This document shows positions 36,153 through 45,180 of a stretch of 64,000 bases of DNA, piece by piece; the stretch's first letter is position 1; each line of letters begins with the position of its first letter. The DNA is from Bradyrhizobium manausense (lineage in GTDB: Bacteria > Pseudomonadota > Alphaproteobacteria > Rhizobiales > Xanthobacteraceae): positions 1 through 64,000 of the forward strand of contig NZ_JAFCLG010000018.1 in the NCBI RefSeq assembly GCF_018129685.1, written 5' to 3'. The position numbers and the translations under genes are program-made. The notes beneath the pieces are model-generated. The model was not told the origin of the DNA, ran no database searches, and saw only the letters and a program-made list of their open reading frames with translations.

Positions 36153-37697
36153 ATGAGCGAAACGCCCCCATTCCTCGGCATCGTCTCCGGCGACCGCCAG
36201 CGTACCCATGCAGAAGTCGCAGCCCGCGCCGACCGCATCGCGTCAGGACTCGCCACAATCGGCGTCCGCCAGGGCGATTGCGTCTGCATGCTGATGCGCA
36301 ACGACATTGCCTTCCTGGAGGCCGCCTACGCAGCAATGCGTCTCGGGGCCTATGGCGTGCCAATCAACTGGCATTTCAAGCCGGAGGAGATCAACTACAT
36401 CCTCAACGACACCGGCACGTCCGTGCTGATCGGCCATGCCGACATGCTGCATGCCTTGCGCGATGCGATCCCCGCTGGTGTCACCGTGCTCAGCGTGCCG
36501 ACGCCGCCGGAGATCCTGAAGAACTACAAGATCGATCCCGATCATCTGAAGACGCCGGACTTCGCGATCGATTTCGAATCCTGGCTTGCGCCGTTTCAGC
36601 CCTATGACGGCCCCGTCGTGCCGCAGCCGATGAACATGATCTACACCTCGGGGACGACGGGCCATCCCAAGGGCGTGCGTCGCAACGCGCCGACGCTGGA
36701 GCAGCAGGCGGCCGGCGAACGCATGCGCGCGATGATCTACGGCCTAAAGCCCGGAGCCCGCGCGATCCTGCCGGGGCCACTCTATCATTCCGCCCCCAAC
36801 TCGTTCGGCATCCGCGCCGGCAAGCTCGGCGGCGCGCTGGTGCTGATGCCGCGTTTCGAGGCGGAGGAGTTTCTGGAGCTGATCGAGCGCTACCGAATCG
36901 ACACCATCTTCATGGTGCCGACCATGTTCATCCGATTGATGAAGCTGCCGGAGGAGGTGCGCAAGAAATACGACGTCTCGTCCTTGCGCCACATCATCCA
37001 CGCCGCGGCGCCCTGTCCGGCGGACGTCAAGCGCGCCATGATCGAATGGTGGGGGCCGGTGATCTACGAATTCTACGGCTCGACCGAATCCAGCGCGGTC
37101 ACCTTCGCGACGTCGGAGGATGCGCTGAAAAAGCCGGGCACTGTCGGCAAGATTTCGCCCGGCGCCGAGCTGCGCTTCATCGGCGATGACGGCCGCGTGC
37201 TGGGCGTCGGCGAAATCGGCGAGATCTATTCCCGTATGGCCGGGACGGCCGACTTCACCTATCACAACAAGCCGGAGAAGCGCGCCGAGATCGATCGCGA
37301 CGGGTTCATCACCTCGGGCGACGTCGGCTATATCGACGAGGACGGCTACGTCTTCATCTGCGACCGCAAGCGCGACATGGTGATCTCAGGCGGCGTCAAC
37401 ATCTATCCGGCCGAGATCGAGTCCGTGCTGCATGCCGTGCCCGGCGTGCATGATTGCGCGGTGTTCGGCATTCCCGATGCCGAGTTCGGCGAGGCGCTGA
37501 TGGCGGTGGTCGAGCCGCAACCGGGCGTCGCGCTTGATACGGCCGCCATCCGTGCGCGGCTGAAGGGCTCGCTCGCCGATTACAAGGTCCCAAAACACAT
37601 CGAAATCCGCACCGGACTGCCGCGCGAGGACTCCGGAAAAATCTTCAAGCGCCGCCTGCGCGACCCCTATTGGGAGCAGGCGGGGCGCAAGATCTGA
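36153..37697 (+). CDS. Acyl-CoA synthetase (AMP-binding)
   Basis: 514 residues of the ANL family. It has MIYTSGTTGHPKGVRRN (about 161-177), YEFYGSTESSAV, FITSGDVGYIDEDGYVFICDRKRD, and the Lys in EDSGKIFKRRLRDPYW. The arrangement differs from the ligase at 32424 (substrate pocket sequence around PGPLYHSAPNSF), so another acid substrate is likely. ATG 36153 begins MSETPPFLGIV; in-frame codons further upstream come from the family-B repeat. Confidence 0.92.
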   Translation: MSETPPFLGIVSGDRQRTHAEVAARADRIASGLATIGVRQGDCVCMLMRNDIAFLEAAYAAMRLGAYGVPINWHFKPEEINYILNDTGTSVLIGHADMLHALRDAIPAGVTVLSVPTPPEILKNYKIDPDHLKTPDFAIDFESWLAPFQPYDGPVVPQPMNMIYTSGTTGHPKGVRRNAPTLEQQAAGERMRAMIYGLKPGARAILPGPLYHSAPNSFGIRAGKLGGALVLMPRFEAEEFLELIERYRIDTIFMVPTMFIRLMKLPEEVRKKYDVSSLRHIIHAAAPCPADVKRAMIEWWGPVIYEFYGSTESSAVTFATSEDALKKPGTVGKISPGAELRFIGDDGRVLGVGEIGEIYSRMAGTADFTYHNKPEKRAEIDRDGFITSGDVGYIDEDGYVFICDRKRDMVISGGVNIYPAEIESVLHAVPGVHDCAVFGIPDAEFGEALMAVVEPQPGVALDTAAIRARLKGSLADYKVPKHIEIRTGLPREDSGKIFKRRLRDPYWEQAGRKI

Positions 37698-37783
37698 CGT
37701 CGCAGGCTGGCACACGCGGGAGTAGAAATCATCGGTCGGCTCGGCTAGGTTGGCGGCCCGTTTCCCGCCGCCTGCGATCACCG

Positions 37784-38869
37784 ATGCCTTCATTTCGTGC
37801 CAGTTTCTTCGAAATCCCTCATGCGGCCGTTTACGCGCTGATGACGGTGACCGTCCTCGCATCGGGATTCTGCTTCATCCAGGCGGGCGGTCCGGCGGCG
37901 CCCGCGGAGCTGCTGTATCGCTACGGCGGCATGTATTCGACCGCAATTGCACGGCATGAATATTGGCGCCTGCTCGCCTACGGCTTCCTGCACGTCAATT
38001 TCATCCACCTCACCATGAACATGTTGTGCCTGGTGCTGTGGGGCGGACATCTCGAGCGGCGGATCGGGCCGGCCTACTTCCTCATCATCTATCTCTGCGC
38101 GATGGTGTTCGGCGCCGTCATCGGCAACGGCATCCATTCCACCCCCTATTTGACGGTCGGTGCGTCCGGCGCCACGTCGGGCATCCTGGGCGCGCTGCTT
38201 TGTCTGTGGATTCTCGGCAAGCTCGATGTCAGCTTCGACTTCTTCGCGATCAACATCGGATTGAACATCGCGTTTGCGTTCGGCAATTCGCGGATCGATT
38301 GGGGCGTCCACCTCGGCGGTTTTGCTGCCGGCTTGATTGTCTGCGCGCTGCTGGACCTCGTCGAGAAGGCGAATGCTTATGCGCTTCGCTGCAAGTTTCC
38401 CGAAGTCGTGAAGGTCAACCTGACCCTGCTTGCCTGTGTCGCGGCGCTATGGACCTGGAGCGGCCAGGCTCAGGCCTTCGCCGCCGGAGTTTCAGGATGG
38501 GCTTTGACCGTCGTCGCCGCGGTCGCCTTCTGTGCCGCCGTAAAGCTGGTCGATCTCGCGCTTTCCATGAAGAAGGGTCTTGCGATCGTCGTGACAATGC
38601 TGGCGGCAGCGAACGCGATCGCCGCGATGCTGTCCGGTTGGGCGCTGGCATTATCCTGCACGCCGCGCTGGCCGACAGGGTCCATTCCACTCGATAATCT
38701 TCTTGTCACATTCTGTCCCAATGCTGTTCTTGTCTCGGGACTGGTCGCGGTCGGGGCCGCCGCGGTGACGCTTTGGCTCTGTTCGAAGGAGATGTCGCGC
38801 GGTCTCGATGATGTCGGATTTGTCGGCACATCGCTGCGCGCCGAACGTAACAGGCGTCATGGACTATGA
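37784..38869 (+). CDS. Rhomboid-family intramembrane serine protease
   Basis: 361 residues. The rhomboid core shows WRLLAYGFLHVNFIHLTMNM (H75 and N79), the nucleophile S128 in VGASGATSG, and the catalytic H176 in WGVHLGGFAAG, so the Ser-His dyad is intact. Six core membrane segments are followed by about 150 residues with three or four more hydrophobic segments, longer than GlpG. It cleaves transmembrane substrates in the inner membrane; substrates are unknown. The two nearest genes are unrelated. Confidence 0.9.
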   Translation: MPSFRASFFEIPHAAVYALMTVTVLASGFCFIQAGGPAAPAELLYRYGGMYSTAIARHEYWRLLAYGFLHVNFIHLTMNMLCLVLWGGHLERRIGPAYFLIIYLCAMVFGAVIGNGIHSTPYLTVGASGATSGILGALLCLWILGKLDVSFDFFAINIGLNIAFAFGNSRIDWGVHLGGFAAGLIVCALLDLVEKANAYALRCKFPEVVKVNLTLLACVAALWTWSGQAQAFAAGVSGWALTVVAAVAFCAAVKLVDLALSMKKGLAIVVTMLAAANAIAAMLSGWALALSCTPRWPTGSIPLDNLLVTFCPNAVLVSGLVAVGAAAVTLWLCSKEMSRGLDDVGFVGTSLRAERNRRHGL

Positions 38870-38933
38870 CCTCGCCGGTCGTGCTATAAGAGGGCTCGTT
38901 GTCCTCCGGATGATCCCAAGGTTCCTGAATCCA

Positions 38934-39338
38934 ATGTCCCCAGTTTCCATCCTGCTCAACCTGATCTGGATTCTCATCGGCGGGGCCTGGATGGCTTTCG
39001 GCTGGCTGGTGGCCTCCGTCATCATGGCTGTCACCATCATCGGGCTGCCCTGGGCGCGGGCGGCGTTCAACATCGCCATTTACACGCTCCTCCCGTTCGG
39101 TTCGCGGGCCGTCAACCGCGATGAGGTCACCGGCATGAGCGATATCGGCACGGGCGCCCTGGGGGTGATCGGCAACATCATCTGGTTCGTGCTGGCCGGC
39201 TGGTGGCTGGCGCTCGGCCACCTCCTGACCGCCGTGCTCTATGCCATCACCATCATCGGCCTTCCCTTCGCCTGGGCCCATCTGAAGCTCGCCGGCATCG
39301 CGCTCTGGCCGATCGGCAAGGTAATCGTGCCGGCTTAA
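38934..39338 (+). CDS. yccF: YccF-family inner membrane protein
   Basis: 134 residues made of two similar YccF (DUF307) units. Each has a hydrophobic helix with GGAWMAFGWLVASVIMAVTIIGLPWARA or GWWLALGHLLTAVLYAITIIGLPFAWA, and it ends ALWPIGKVIV as in E. coli YccF. About three or four membrane segments are expected. The function is unknown. ATG 38934 is chosen because E. coli YccF starts immediately before the same LLN-I/L helix. An upstream ATG at 38910 is possible. Confidence 0.88.
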   Translation: MSPVSILLNLIWILIGGAWMAFGWLVASVIMAVTIIGLPWARAAFNIAIYTLLPFGSRAVNRDEVTGMSDIGTGALGVIGNIIWFVLAGWWLALGHLLTAVLYAITIIGLPFAWAHLKLAGIALWPIGKVIVPA

Positions 39339-39354
39339 GGCGCGCGCCCCGTAA

Positions 39355-39503
39355 CGTAGGCCTCCTACGGCAGAGCGGAAGTCGGTAATCCCGCGATCCG
39401 ATCCGACTAGCCGCCGGACAGGGGCACCTCTGCCGCGACATCGTCATTGCGAGCGCAGCGAAGCCGCGAGACCATTGGATTGCTTCGCTGCGCTCGCAAC
39501 GAC
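39355..39503. repeat. Hairpins and family-D palindromic repeat before ppc
   Basis: CGTAGG/CCTACG form a small hairpin at 39355-39369, and CGGCAGAG pairs with CTCTGCCG across about 50 bp. From 39443 to 39503 GTCATTGCGAGCGCAGCGAAG pairs with CTTCGCTGCGCTCGCAACGAC, a widespread proteobacterial intergenic palindrome. The region fills the gap between yccF and ppc. Confidence 0.8.
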
Positions 39504-39610
39504 GAAGTTGAGTGTGCGTCGCCCCCAAGTTCGTCTTGCACTGCGGCAGAAAAATATCGCACACTCGGCAGGCCGGGGAGCCATTGGGAGCTCTAGAAGG
39601 GGAGCGAGCC

Positions 39611-42403
39611 ATGTCCCTCCAGACATTACCATCCGATGCCGCCGATCCTCGCTCAAACCGGCCTGAGGACGTCCAGGCGCTGGAGGCCGATGCGCGGCTG
39701 CGCGACGACATTCGCCTGCTTGGACGCATCCTGGGCGACACGGTGCGCGACCAGGAGGGGGCCGAGTTGTTCGATCTGGTCGAGCGTATCCGGCAGACCT
39801 CCATCCGGTTTCACCGCGACGAGGACCGGCTCGCCCGCCGCGAGCTCGAGCAGATCCTCGACAGTATGTCGACCTCCGACACGGTGCGGGTCGTCCGCGC
39901 CTTCAGCTATTTCTCCCACCTCGCCAACATCGCCGAGGACCAGAACAACATCCGCCAGATGCGCACCCGCAGCGCCGCCAGCGGCTCCGGCGTGCTTGTG
40001 GAGACCTTGGCCAAGGCCAAGGCAGCGGGTATCGGCTCGGACGCGCTGCGCAATTTCTTCAAGACGGCGCTGGTTAGCCCGGTGCTGACCGCGCACCCGA
40101 CCGAGGTCCGCCGCAAGAGCACCATGGACCGCGAGATGGAGGTTGCCGCGCTGCTCGACCGTCGCGAGCGCGTCGCTTTGACCGCGGACGAGGCTGCCGC
40201 CAGCGACGAGCAGCTTCGCCGCGAGGTTCTGACGCTGTGGCAGACCAATCTGCTCCGCCGGACCAAGCTTACCGTGCTCGACGAGGTCGCCAACGGCCTG
40301 TCGTTCTACGATTACACCTTCCTTCGCGAGGTGCCGCGGCTGGTCAATGCGCTTGAGGACCGGCTGGAGGAGGGCGGCGAGCAGGCCGCCAGCGAGCTTG
40401 CCTCGTTCCTGCGCATGGGCAGCTGGATCGGCGGCGACCGCGACGGCAATCCCTTCGTCACCGCCGACGTGATGCGCGGCACGCTTCGGCTGCAGTCGAG
40501 CCGGGTGATGCAGTTCTATCTGGAGGAACTGCACGTGCTTGGCTCGGAACTGTCGATCGCGGCCCATCTCGCCGACGTCTCCGAGGAGCTGCGCACGCTG
40601 GCGGAGCGCTCGCCCGACACCTCGCCGCACCGGAGCGGCGAGCCCTATCGCCTCGCGGTGTCAGGCATCTATGCGCGTTTGACCGCGACGGCTGAAAAAC
40701 TCGAGGTCGAGATCACCCGCCGTCCCGTCGGCAAGGGCGCGCCCTATGAGAGCGTTAGGGAGCTGCAGGCCGATCTCGACGTGCTGCATCGCTCGCTGAT
40801 TGCCAACAATGCCCGCGTCATCGCGCGCGGCCGGCTGCGGCTCTTGCGGCGCGCCGTGGATTGCTTCGGCTTCCACCTGGCGCGGCTCGACATCCGCCAG
40901 AATTCGGCCGTGCACGAACGCACCGTCGCCGAGCTGATCGATGCCGCCAACCCCGGCATGTCCTATCTCGCCCTCGGCGAGGAGGCGCGCATTTCGCTGC
41001 TCACCAACGAATTGCGCAGCACACGCGCGTTGGTGTCGCCGTTCATCAAGTATAGCGACGAGACCATGGGCGAGCTCAACGTCTTCCATGCGGCTGCCGA
41101 GGCGCATGCGAAGTTCGGCTCGGACGCGATCCCCCAATGCATCATCTCGATGTGCAAGGGCATGTCCGACATGCTCGAGGTTGCGGTGCTGCTCAAGGAG
41201 GTCGGCCTCGTTCATCCCTCCGGCCGCAGCGCCATCAACATCGTGCCCCTGTTCGAGACCATCGAGGATCTGCAGGCCTCCTCAGGCATCATGGATCGCA
41301 TGCTGTCGCTGCACGATTACCGCCGCCTCGTCGACAGCCGCGGCAGCGTGCAGGAGGTCATGCTCGGCTATTCCGATAGCAACAAGGATGGCGGCTTCGT
41401 CACCTCGGGCTGGGAGCTCTACAAGGCCGAGATCGGCCTCGTCGAGGTGTTCGAGCGCCACCATGTGCGCCTGCGCCTTTTCCACGGCCGCGGCGGCTCC
41501 GTCGGCCGCGGCGGCGGCCCGAGCTATGACGCCATCATCGCGCAGCCGGGCGGCGCGGTGAACGGCCAGATCCGCATCACCGAGCAGGGCGAGATCATCT
41601 CGTCGAAATATTCCAACGCAGAGGTCGGCCGCAACAATCTGGAGATTCTGGCGGCGGCGACGCTGGAGGCGAGCCTGCTGCACCCGCGCCAGAGCGCGCC
41701 GCGCCGCGAGTACCTGACGGCGATGGACGAGCTCTCGAATCTCGCCTTCAAGGCCTATCGCGGCCTCGTCTACGAGACCGACGGTTTTGTCGACTATTTC
41801 TGGTCCTCGACCGTGATCAACGAGATCGCGACGCTCAACATCGGCAGCCGTCCGGCCTCGCGCAAGAAGACCCGCGCCATCGAGGACCTGCGCGCGATCC
41901 CCTGGGTGTTCTCATGGGCGCAGTGCCGCCTGATGCTGCCGGGCTGGTACGGCTTCGGCAGTGCGGTCGAGCAATGGATCTCCGAGCATCCCGACAAGGG
42001 CATGCCGTTCCTGAAAGAGCTCTACAAGGAATGGCCGTTCTTCCGCATGCTGCTGTCGAACATGGACATGGTGCTGGCAAAAAGCTCGATCGCGATCGCC
42101 TCGCGCTATGCCGAACTGGTGCCTGATGAGGCCCTGCGCGAAAAGATCTTCGGCCGCATCCGCCGCGAATGGCATTCCTGCATTGAGACACTGCTCGATA
42201 TCATGGGGCAGGACCGGCTGCTGCAGGGCAACCCGCTGCTGGAGCGCTCCGTGCGTCACCGCTTCCCCTATCTCGACCCACTCAACCACGTTCAGGTCGA
42301 GCTGTTGCGGGAGCACCGCGCGCAGAACCCGGACGAGCAGGTGCTGCGCGGGATTCAGTTGACGATCAACGGTATCTCAGCGGGGTTGAGGAATACGGGG
42401 TAG
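39611..42403 (+). CDS. ppc: Phosphoenolpyruvate carboxylase
   Basis: 930 residues, the usual bacterial length. It catalyses bicarbonate addition to PEP to give oxaloacetate, refilling the TCA cycle. The active-site His lies in VLTAHPTEVRRKS (about residue 161). GSWIGGDRDGNPFVT, LGYSDSNKDGGFVTSGW, LFHGRGGSVGRGGGPSY and the invariant C terminus GLRNTG are all present. ATG 39611 with GGAGCG upstream gives the normal N terminus. It is flanked by palindromic repeats, apparently a single-gene unit. Confidence 0.97.
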   Translation: MSLQTLPSDAADPRSNRPEDVQALEADARLRDDIRLLGRILGDTVRDQEGAELFDLVERIRQTSIRFHRDEDRLARRELEQILDSMSTSDTVRVVRAFSYFSHLANIAEDQNNIRQMRTRSAASGSGVLVETLAKAKAAGIGSDALRNFFKTALVSPVLTAHPTEVRRKSTMDREMEVAALLDRRERVALTADEAAASDEQLRREVLTLWQTNLLRRTKLTVLDEVANGLSFYDYTFLREVPRLVNALEDRLEEGGEQAASELASFLRMGSWIGGDRDGNPFVTADVMRGTLRLQSSRVMQFYLEELHVLGSELSIAAHLADVSEELRTLAERSPDTSPHRSGEPYRLAVSGIYARLTATAEKLEVEITRRPVGKGAPYESVRELQADLDVLHRSLIANNARVIARGRLRLLRRAVDCFGFHLARLDIRQNSAVHERTVAELIDAANPGMSYLALGEEARISLLTNELRSTRALVSPFIKYSDETMGELNVFHAAAEAHAKFGSDAIPQCIISMCKGMSDMLEVAVLLKEVGLVHPSGRSAINIVPLFETIEDLQASSGIMDRMLSLHDYRRLVDSRGSVQEVMLGYSDSNKDGGFVTSGWELYKAEIGLVEVFERHHVRLRLFHGRGGSVGRGGGPSYDAIIAQPGGAVNGQIRITEQGEIISSKYSNAEVGRNNLEILAAATLEASLLHPRQSAPRREYLTAMDELSNLAFKAYRGLVYETDGFVDYFWSSTVINEIATLNIGSRPASRKKTRAIEDLRAIPWVFSWAQCRLMLPGWYGFGSAVEQWISEHPDKGMPFLKELYKEWPFFRMLLSNMDMVLAKSSIAIASRYAELVPDEALREKIFGRIRREWHSCIETLLDIMGQDRLLQGNPLLERSVRHRFPYLDPLNHVQVELLREHRAQNPDEQVLRGIQLTINGISAGLRNTG

Positions 42404-42425
42404 AGGTCTGACTGCAGGCTCAGCC

Positions 42426-42509
42426 GTCATGCCCGGGCTTGACCCGGGCATCCACGTCTTTCTGCGTGCGCGGTAACGCGTGGATGGCCGGGACAAGCCC
42501 GGCCATGAC
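42426..42509. repeat. Family-B palindromic repeat
   Basis: The left arm starts GTCATGCCCGGGCTTGACCC and the right arm ends GGACAAGCCCGGCCATGAC. CACG/CGTG marks the inner turn. It lies between the convergent ppc and SDR genes. Confidence 0.87.
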
Positions 42510-42529
42510 GTGTGGAGAGAGCGCGATCG

Positions 42530-43444
42530 TTACACCGGATCCCACGGGAAGATATCCGCCGACCGATCCAGCTTGTAGAACGAGCCCTTCAGCGCCGGCA
42601 TGCCGTGTTCCGCGATCGATTGCGGTGTCCAGCCTTCGCTGCGATGGACCGAGCGCAGCGGGCGGTTCTGGCTGAACAGGAACAGCTCGTTCATGCGCGC
42701 GCCGAAGATCTGCCCGGTGACGTCCTTGGCGGCATCGGACAGCAGATAGGCGCAGATCGGCGCGATCTTCTCGGGGCCCATCTGCTTGATCTTGTCGACG
42801 CGCGCCTTCTCGGCTTCGGTCTCGGTCGGGATGGTGCCGATCATGCGGGTCCAGGCGAACGGCGAGACGCAGTTCGAGCGAACGTTGAACCGGCCCATGT
42901 CGAGCGCGATCGACTTTGAGAGGCCGATGATGCCGAGCTTGGCGGCAGCGTAATTGGCCTGGCCGAAATTGCCGATCAGGCCCGAGGTCGAGGTGAAGTG
43001 CACGAAGGAGCCGCTCTCCTGCTCGCGGAAGATGCGCGCGGCGGCGTGGCTGACGTAGAACGAGCCCATCAGATGCACCTTGATGACGGCCTCGAAGGCC
43101 TCCACGCTCATCTTGTGGAAAATCATGTCGCGCAGGATGCCGGCATTGTTGACGACGCCGTCGAGCTTGCCGAAATGGTCGGTCGCGGTCTTCACGATCT
43201 TGCTGGCGGGCACGGCCTCCGCCACCGACTCGAAGTTGGGCACCGCGATGCCGCCGCGCTTCTTGATCTCCTCGACCACCTCCTCGGCAGGCGAAGCGCT
43301 CGAGCCGGCGCCGTCGGCGGCAACACCGGGATCGTTGACGACGACCTTGGCGCCTTCGGCCGCACAGAGCAGCGCGATCTCGCGCCCGATGCCACGGCCT
43401 GCGCCGGTGACGATGATGACCTTGTCCTGCAGTGATTTGCTCAT
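42530..43444 (-). CDS. SDR-family 3-hydroxyacyl-CoA dehydrogenase, MFE-2 (HSD17B4)-like
   Basis: 304 residues. NAD-binding GAGRGIGREIA (about 13-23), a VVNDPG acidic-end strand, NNAGILRD, and the active-site set with STSGLIGNFGQANYAAAKLG (Ser, Tyr, Lys intact) match the peroxisomal multifunctional enzyme 2 type. The C-terminal extension QSIAEHGMPALKGSFYKLD is also seen in that group. It is the last gene of a trio with a thiolase-like and a DUF35 protein, 5 bp after the thiolase stop. It would oxidise the 3-hydroxyacyl-CoA before cleavage. Confidence 0.9.
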   Translation of the reverse strand: MSKSLQDKVIIVTGAGRGIGREIALLCAAEGAKVVVNDPGVAADGAGSSASPAEEVVEEIKKRGGIAVPNFESVAEAVPASKIVKTATDHFGKLDGVVNNAGILRDMIFHKMSVEAFEAVIKVHLMGSFYVSHAAARIFREQESGSFVHFTSTSGLIGNFGQANYAAAKLGIIGLSKSIALDMGRFNVRSNCVSPFAWTRMIGTIPTETEAEKARVDKIKQMGPEKIAPICAYLLSDAAKDVTGQIFGARMNELFLFSQNRPLRSVHRSEGWTPQSIAEHGMPALKGSFYKLDRSADIFPWDPV

Positions 43445-43449
43445 GTGGG

Positions 43450-44589
43450 TTACCTCTCGTTCGTAAACACGATGGTGCCCGATGCGGCGAACATCCCGCC
43501 GACGCCGTGGCACACGGAAATCTTCGCATCGGCGACCTGCGCCGGCGCGATGCCGCGCATCTGCCGCACGCTCTCCTGGAGCGCGTACATGCCGTACATG
43601 CCCGAATGCATGTAGGAGAGCCCGCCGCCATTGGTGTTGAGCGGCAGCCTGCCGCCGGGGCGCGTGTTGCCGTCGGCGATGAATTTGCCGGTCTCCTCAT
43701 GCGGCATGAAGCCGAGATCGCCGAGGCCGAACAGCGGCAGATGCGCAAAGGCGTCGTAGATCATGAGATGATCGACATCCTTGTGGGCGATGCCGGCCTC
43801 CTGGAAGGCGAGAGGTCCCGCCGTCTTGAACGCGCGCGAGGAGTTGAACGTCTCCATCTGGCTGACCATCGGCGTTTCCACGCTCTCGCCGGTCCCCATG
43901 ATGTAGACGGGCTTGCGCGGAAAGTCCCTGGCCCGGTCGGCCGAGGTCAGGATGAGCGCGCCGCCGCCGTCGGTGACGAGGCAGCACTGCAGGAGCCGGA
44001 ACGGATAGGCGATCATGCGCGAGTTGAGGACATCGTTGACCGTGATCGGGTCCTTCATCATGGCGCGCGGGTTCTTCGCCGCCCATTCCCGCTGCACCAC
44101 CGCGACCGACGCAAGCTGTTCGTGTGTGATGCCATAGGTCTTCATGAAGCGCAGCACGGGGATGGGGAACATGCTGGGCGGGCCGTAGACACCAAAGGGC
44201 GCCTCGAACTGGCCGTTGAGACTGTCCGCCGCTGTGAAGCGCGGCTGCTTGCCGATCATAGACTTGCCGCTTTCGGCATGCGTGATCAGCACGGTCTTGC
44301 ACAGGCCAGCCTCGATCGCGGCCGCTGCATGCCGAACATGCAGCATGAACGAGCAGCCGCCGACCGAGGTGCCGTCGACCCAGGTCGGCTTGATGCCGAG
44401 ATAGTGGCAGACCTGCTGCGGCGTTTCGACCGCGGTGGCAAAGCCGTCGATATCGGATAGTTTTAGTCCAGCGTCCGCGATGGCGTTGAGCGCCGCATCC
44501 GCGTGAAGCTGGAGCTGCGACATGTTGGGGACGACGCCGAGCTCGGTGGTCTCGGCCGCGCCGACGACGGCAACCTGGTTCTTGCGCAT
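43450..44589 (-). CDS. Thiolase / lipid-transfer-type acyl-CoA thiolase
   Basis: 379 residues of the SCP2-like thiolase group. It begins KNQVAVVGAAETTELG, has the putative nucleophile C79 in SVGGCSFMLHVRHAAAAIEAG, HLMIYDAFAHLPLFGLGDLGF, and ends with NTNGGGLSYMHSGMYGMY and SVCHGVGGMFAASGTIVF (C-terminal CHG). It forms a unit with the DUF35 gene three bases upstream. Such pairs act as thiolases, or as retro-aldolases in steroid side-chain removal (Ltp2 with the DUF35 part of ChsH2). Which reaction applies cannot be read from sequence. Confidence 0.88.
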   Translation of the reverse strand: MRKNQVAVVGAAETTELGVVPNMSQLQLHADAALNAIADAGLKLSDIDGFATAVETPQQVCHYLGIKPTWVDGTSVGGCSFMLHVRHAAAAIEAGLCKTVLITHAESGKSMIGKQPRFTAADSLNGQFEAPFGVYGPPSMFPIPVLRFMKTYGITHEQLASVAVVQREWAAKNPRAMMKDPITVNDVLNSRMIAYPFRLLQCCLVTDGGGALILTSADRARDFPRKPVYIMGTGESVETPMVSQMETFNSSRAFKTAGPLAFQEAGIAHKDVDHLMIYDAFAHLPLFGLGDLGFMPHEETGKFIADGNTRPGGRLPLNTNGGGLSYMHSGMYGMYALQESVRQMRGIAPAQVADAKISVCHGVGGMFAASGTIVFTNER

Positions 44590-44592
44590 GGT

Positions 44593-45006
44593 CTACCCCT
44601 TGGCCGGACGGAAGAGGGGGAGGGTGATCCTGTCGTCCAGCTGCTGGAACGCGACCTCGAGCTTCATGTCGAGCTCGAGCGCCTCCGGCGTCTGCGGGCA
44701 GTCGATGATGTTGCTCATCATCCGCGGCCCTTCGTCCAGCTCGACCACGGCGATCGCGTAAGGCGGCGTGAAGCCGGGCGCGGCGGGGCGGTGGTTGATC
44801 ACGTAGCTGTAGAGGAAACCCTTGCCGCTCGCCTTGAAGACAGACACCTTGCGCGAGGCGCAGGATGGGCAGAACGGGCGCGGCGGAAAGTAGACATGCG
44901 CGCAGGCGTCGCATCGTTGCAGGCGTAGCTCACCTGCTTTGGTGCCATCCCAGAAATGCTGGGTTTCCGGCGTCGGTTTCGGTCGCGCGCGCTGCGGTTC
45001 GGCCAT
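44593..45006 (-). CDS. Zn-ribbon OB-fold protein (DUF35), thiolase partner
   Basis: 137 residues. The zinc ribbon CDACAHVYFPPRPFCPSC carries two CxxC pairs (about 32-49), followed by an OB fold with GKGFLYSYVINHRPAAPG and YAIAVVELDEGPRMMSNI. DUF35 proteins bind a thiolase subunit and are required for its stability or activity; the gene is directly upstream of that thiolase. ATG 45006 is chosen because earlier in-frame residues are poorly conserved-looking and run into the divergent promoter region of the amidase. Confidence 0.9.
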   Translation of the reverse strand: MAEPQRARPKPTPETQHFWDGTKAGELRLQRCDACAHVYFPPRPFCPSCASRKVSVFKASGKGFLYSYVINHRPAAPGFTPPYAIAVVELDEGPRMMSNIIDCPQTPEALELDMKLEVAFQQLDDRITLPLFRPAKG

Positions 45007-45180
45007 CTCGGAAAACCTCCCAAAACGGGCTTGACGCCCGCCTGTTTCGATCTTGATGCGACAATCGACCATGACGCGTCAACAATCCAGCAGTCAGCAT
45101 GCATGACATCATGCGCACAATGCTTGTGTCGAACTGAGCCGGCGCTGTAGATTGCGCGCGCAATATTCCGTGAGACAGAC

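Noticed and set aside
39443..39503. CRISPR-like appearance of palindromic repeats
   Set aside because: The palindromes are dispersed, from different families and lack regularly spaced direct repeats; no cas gene is present.
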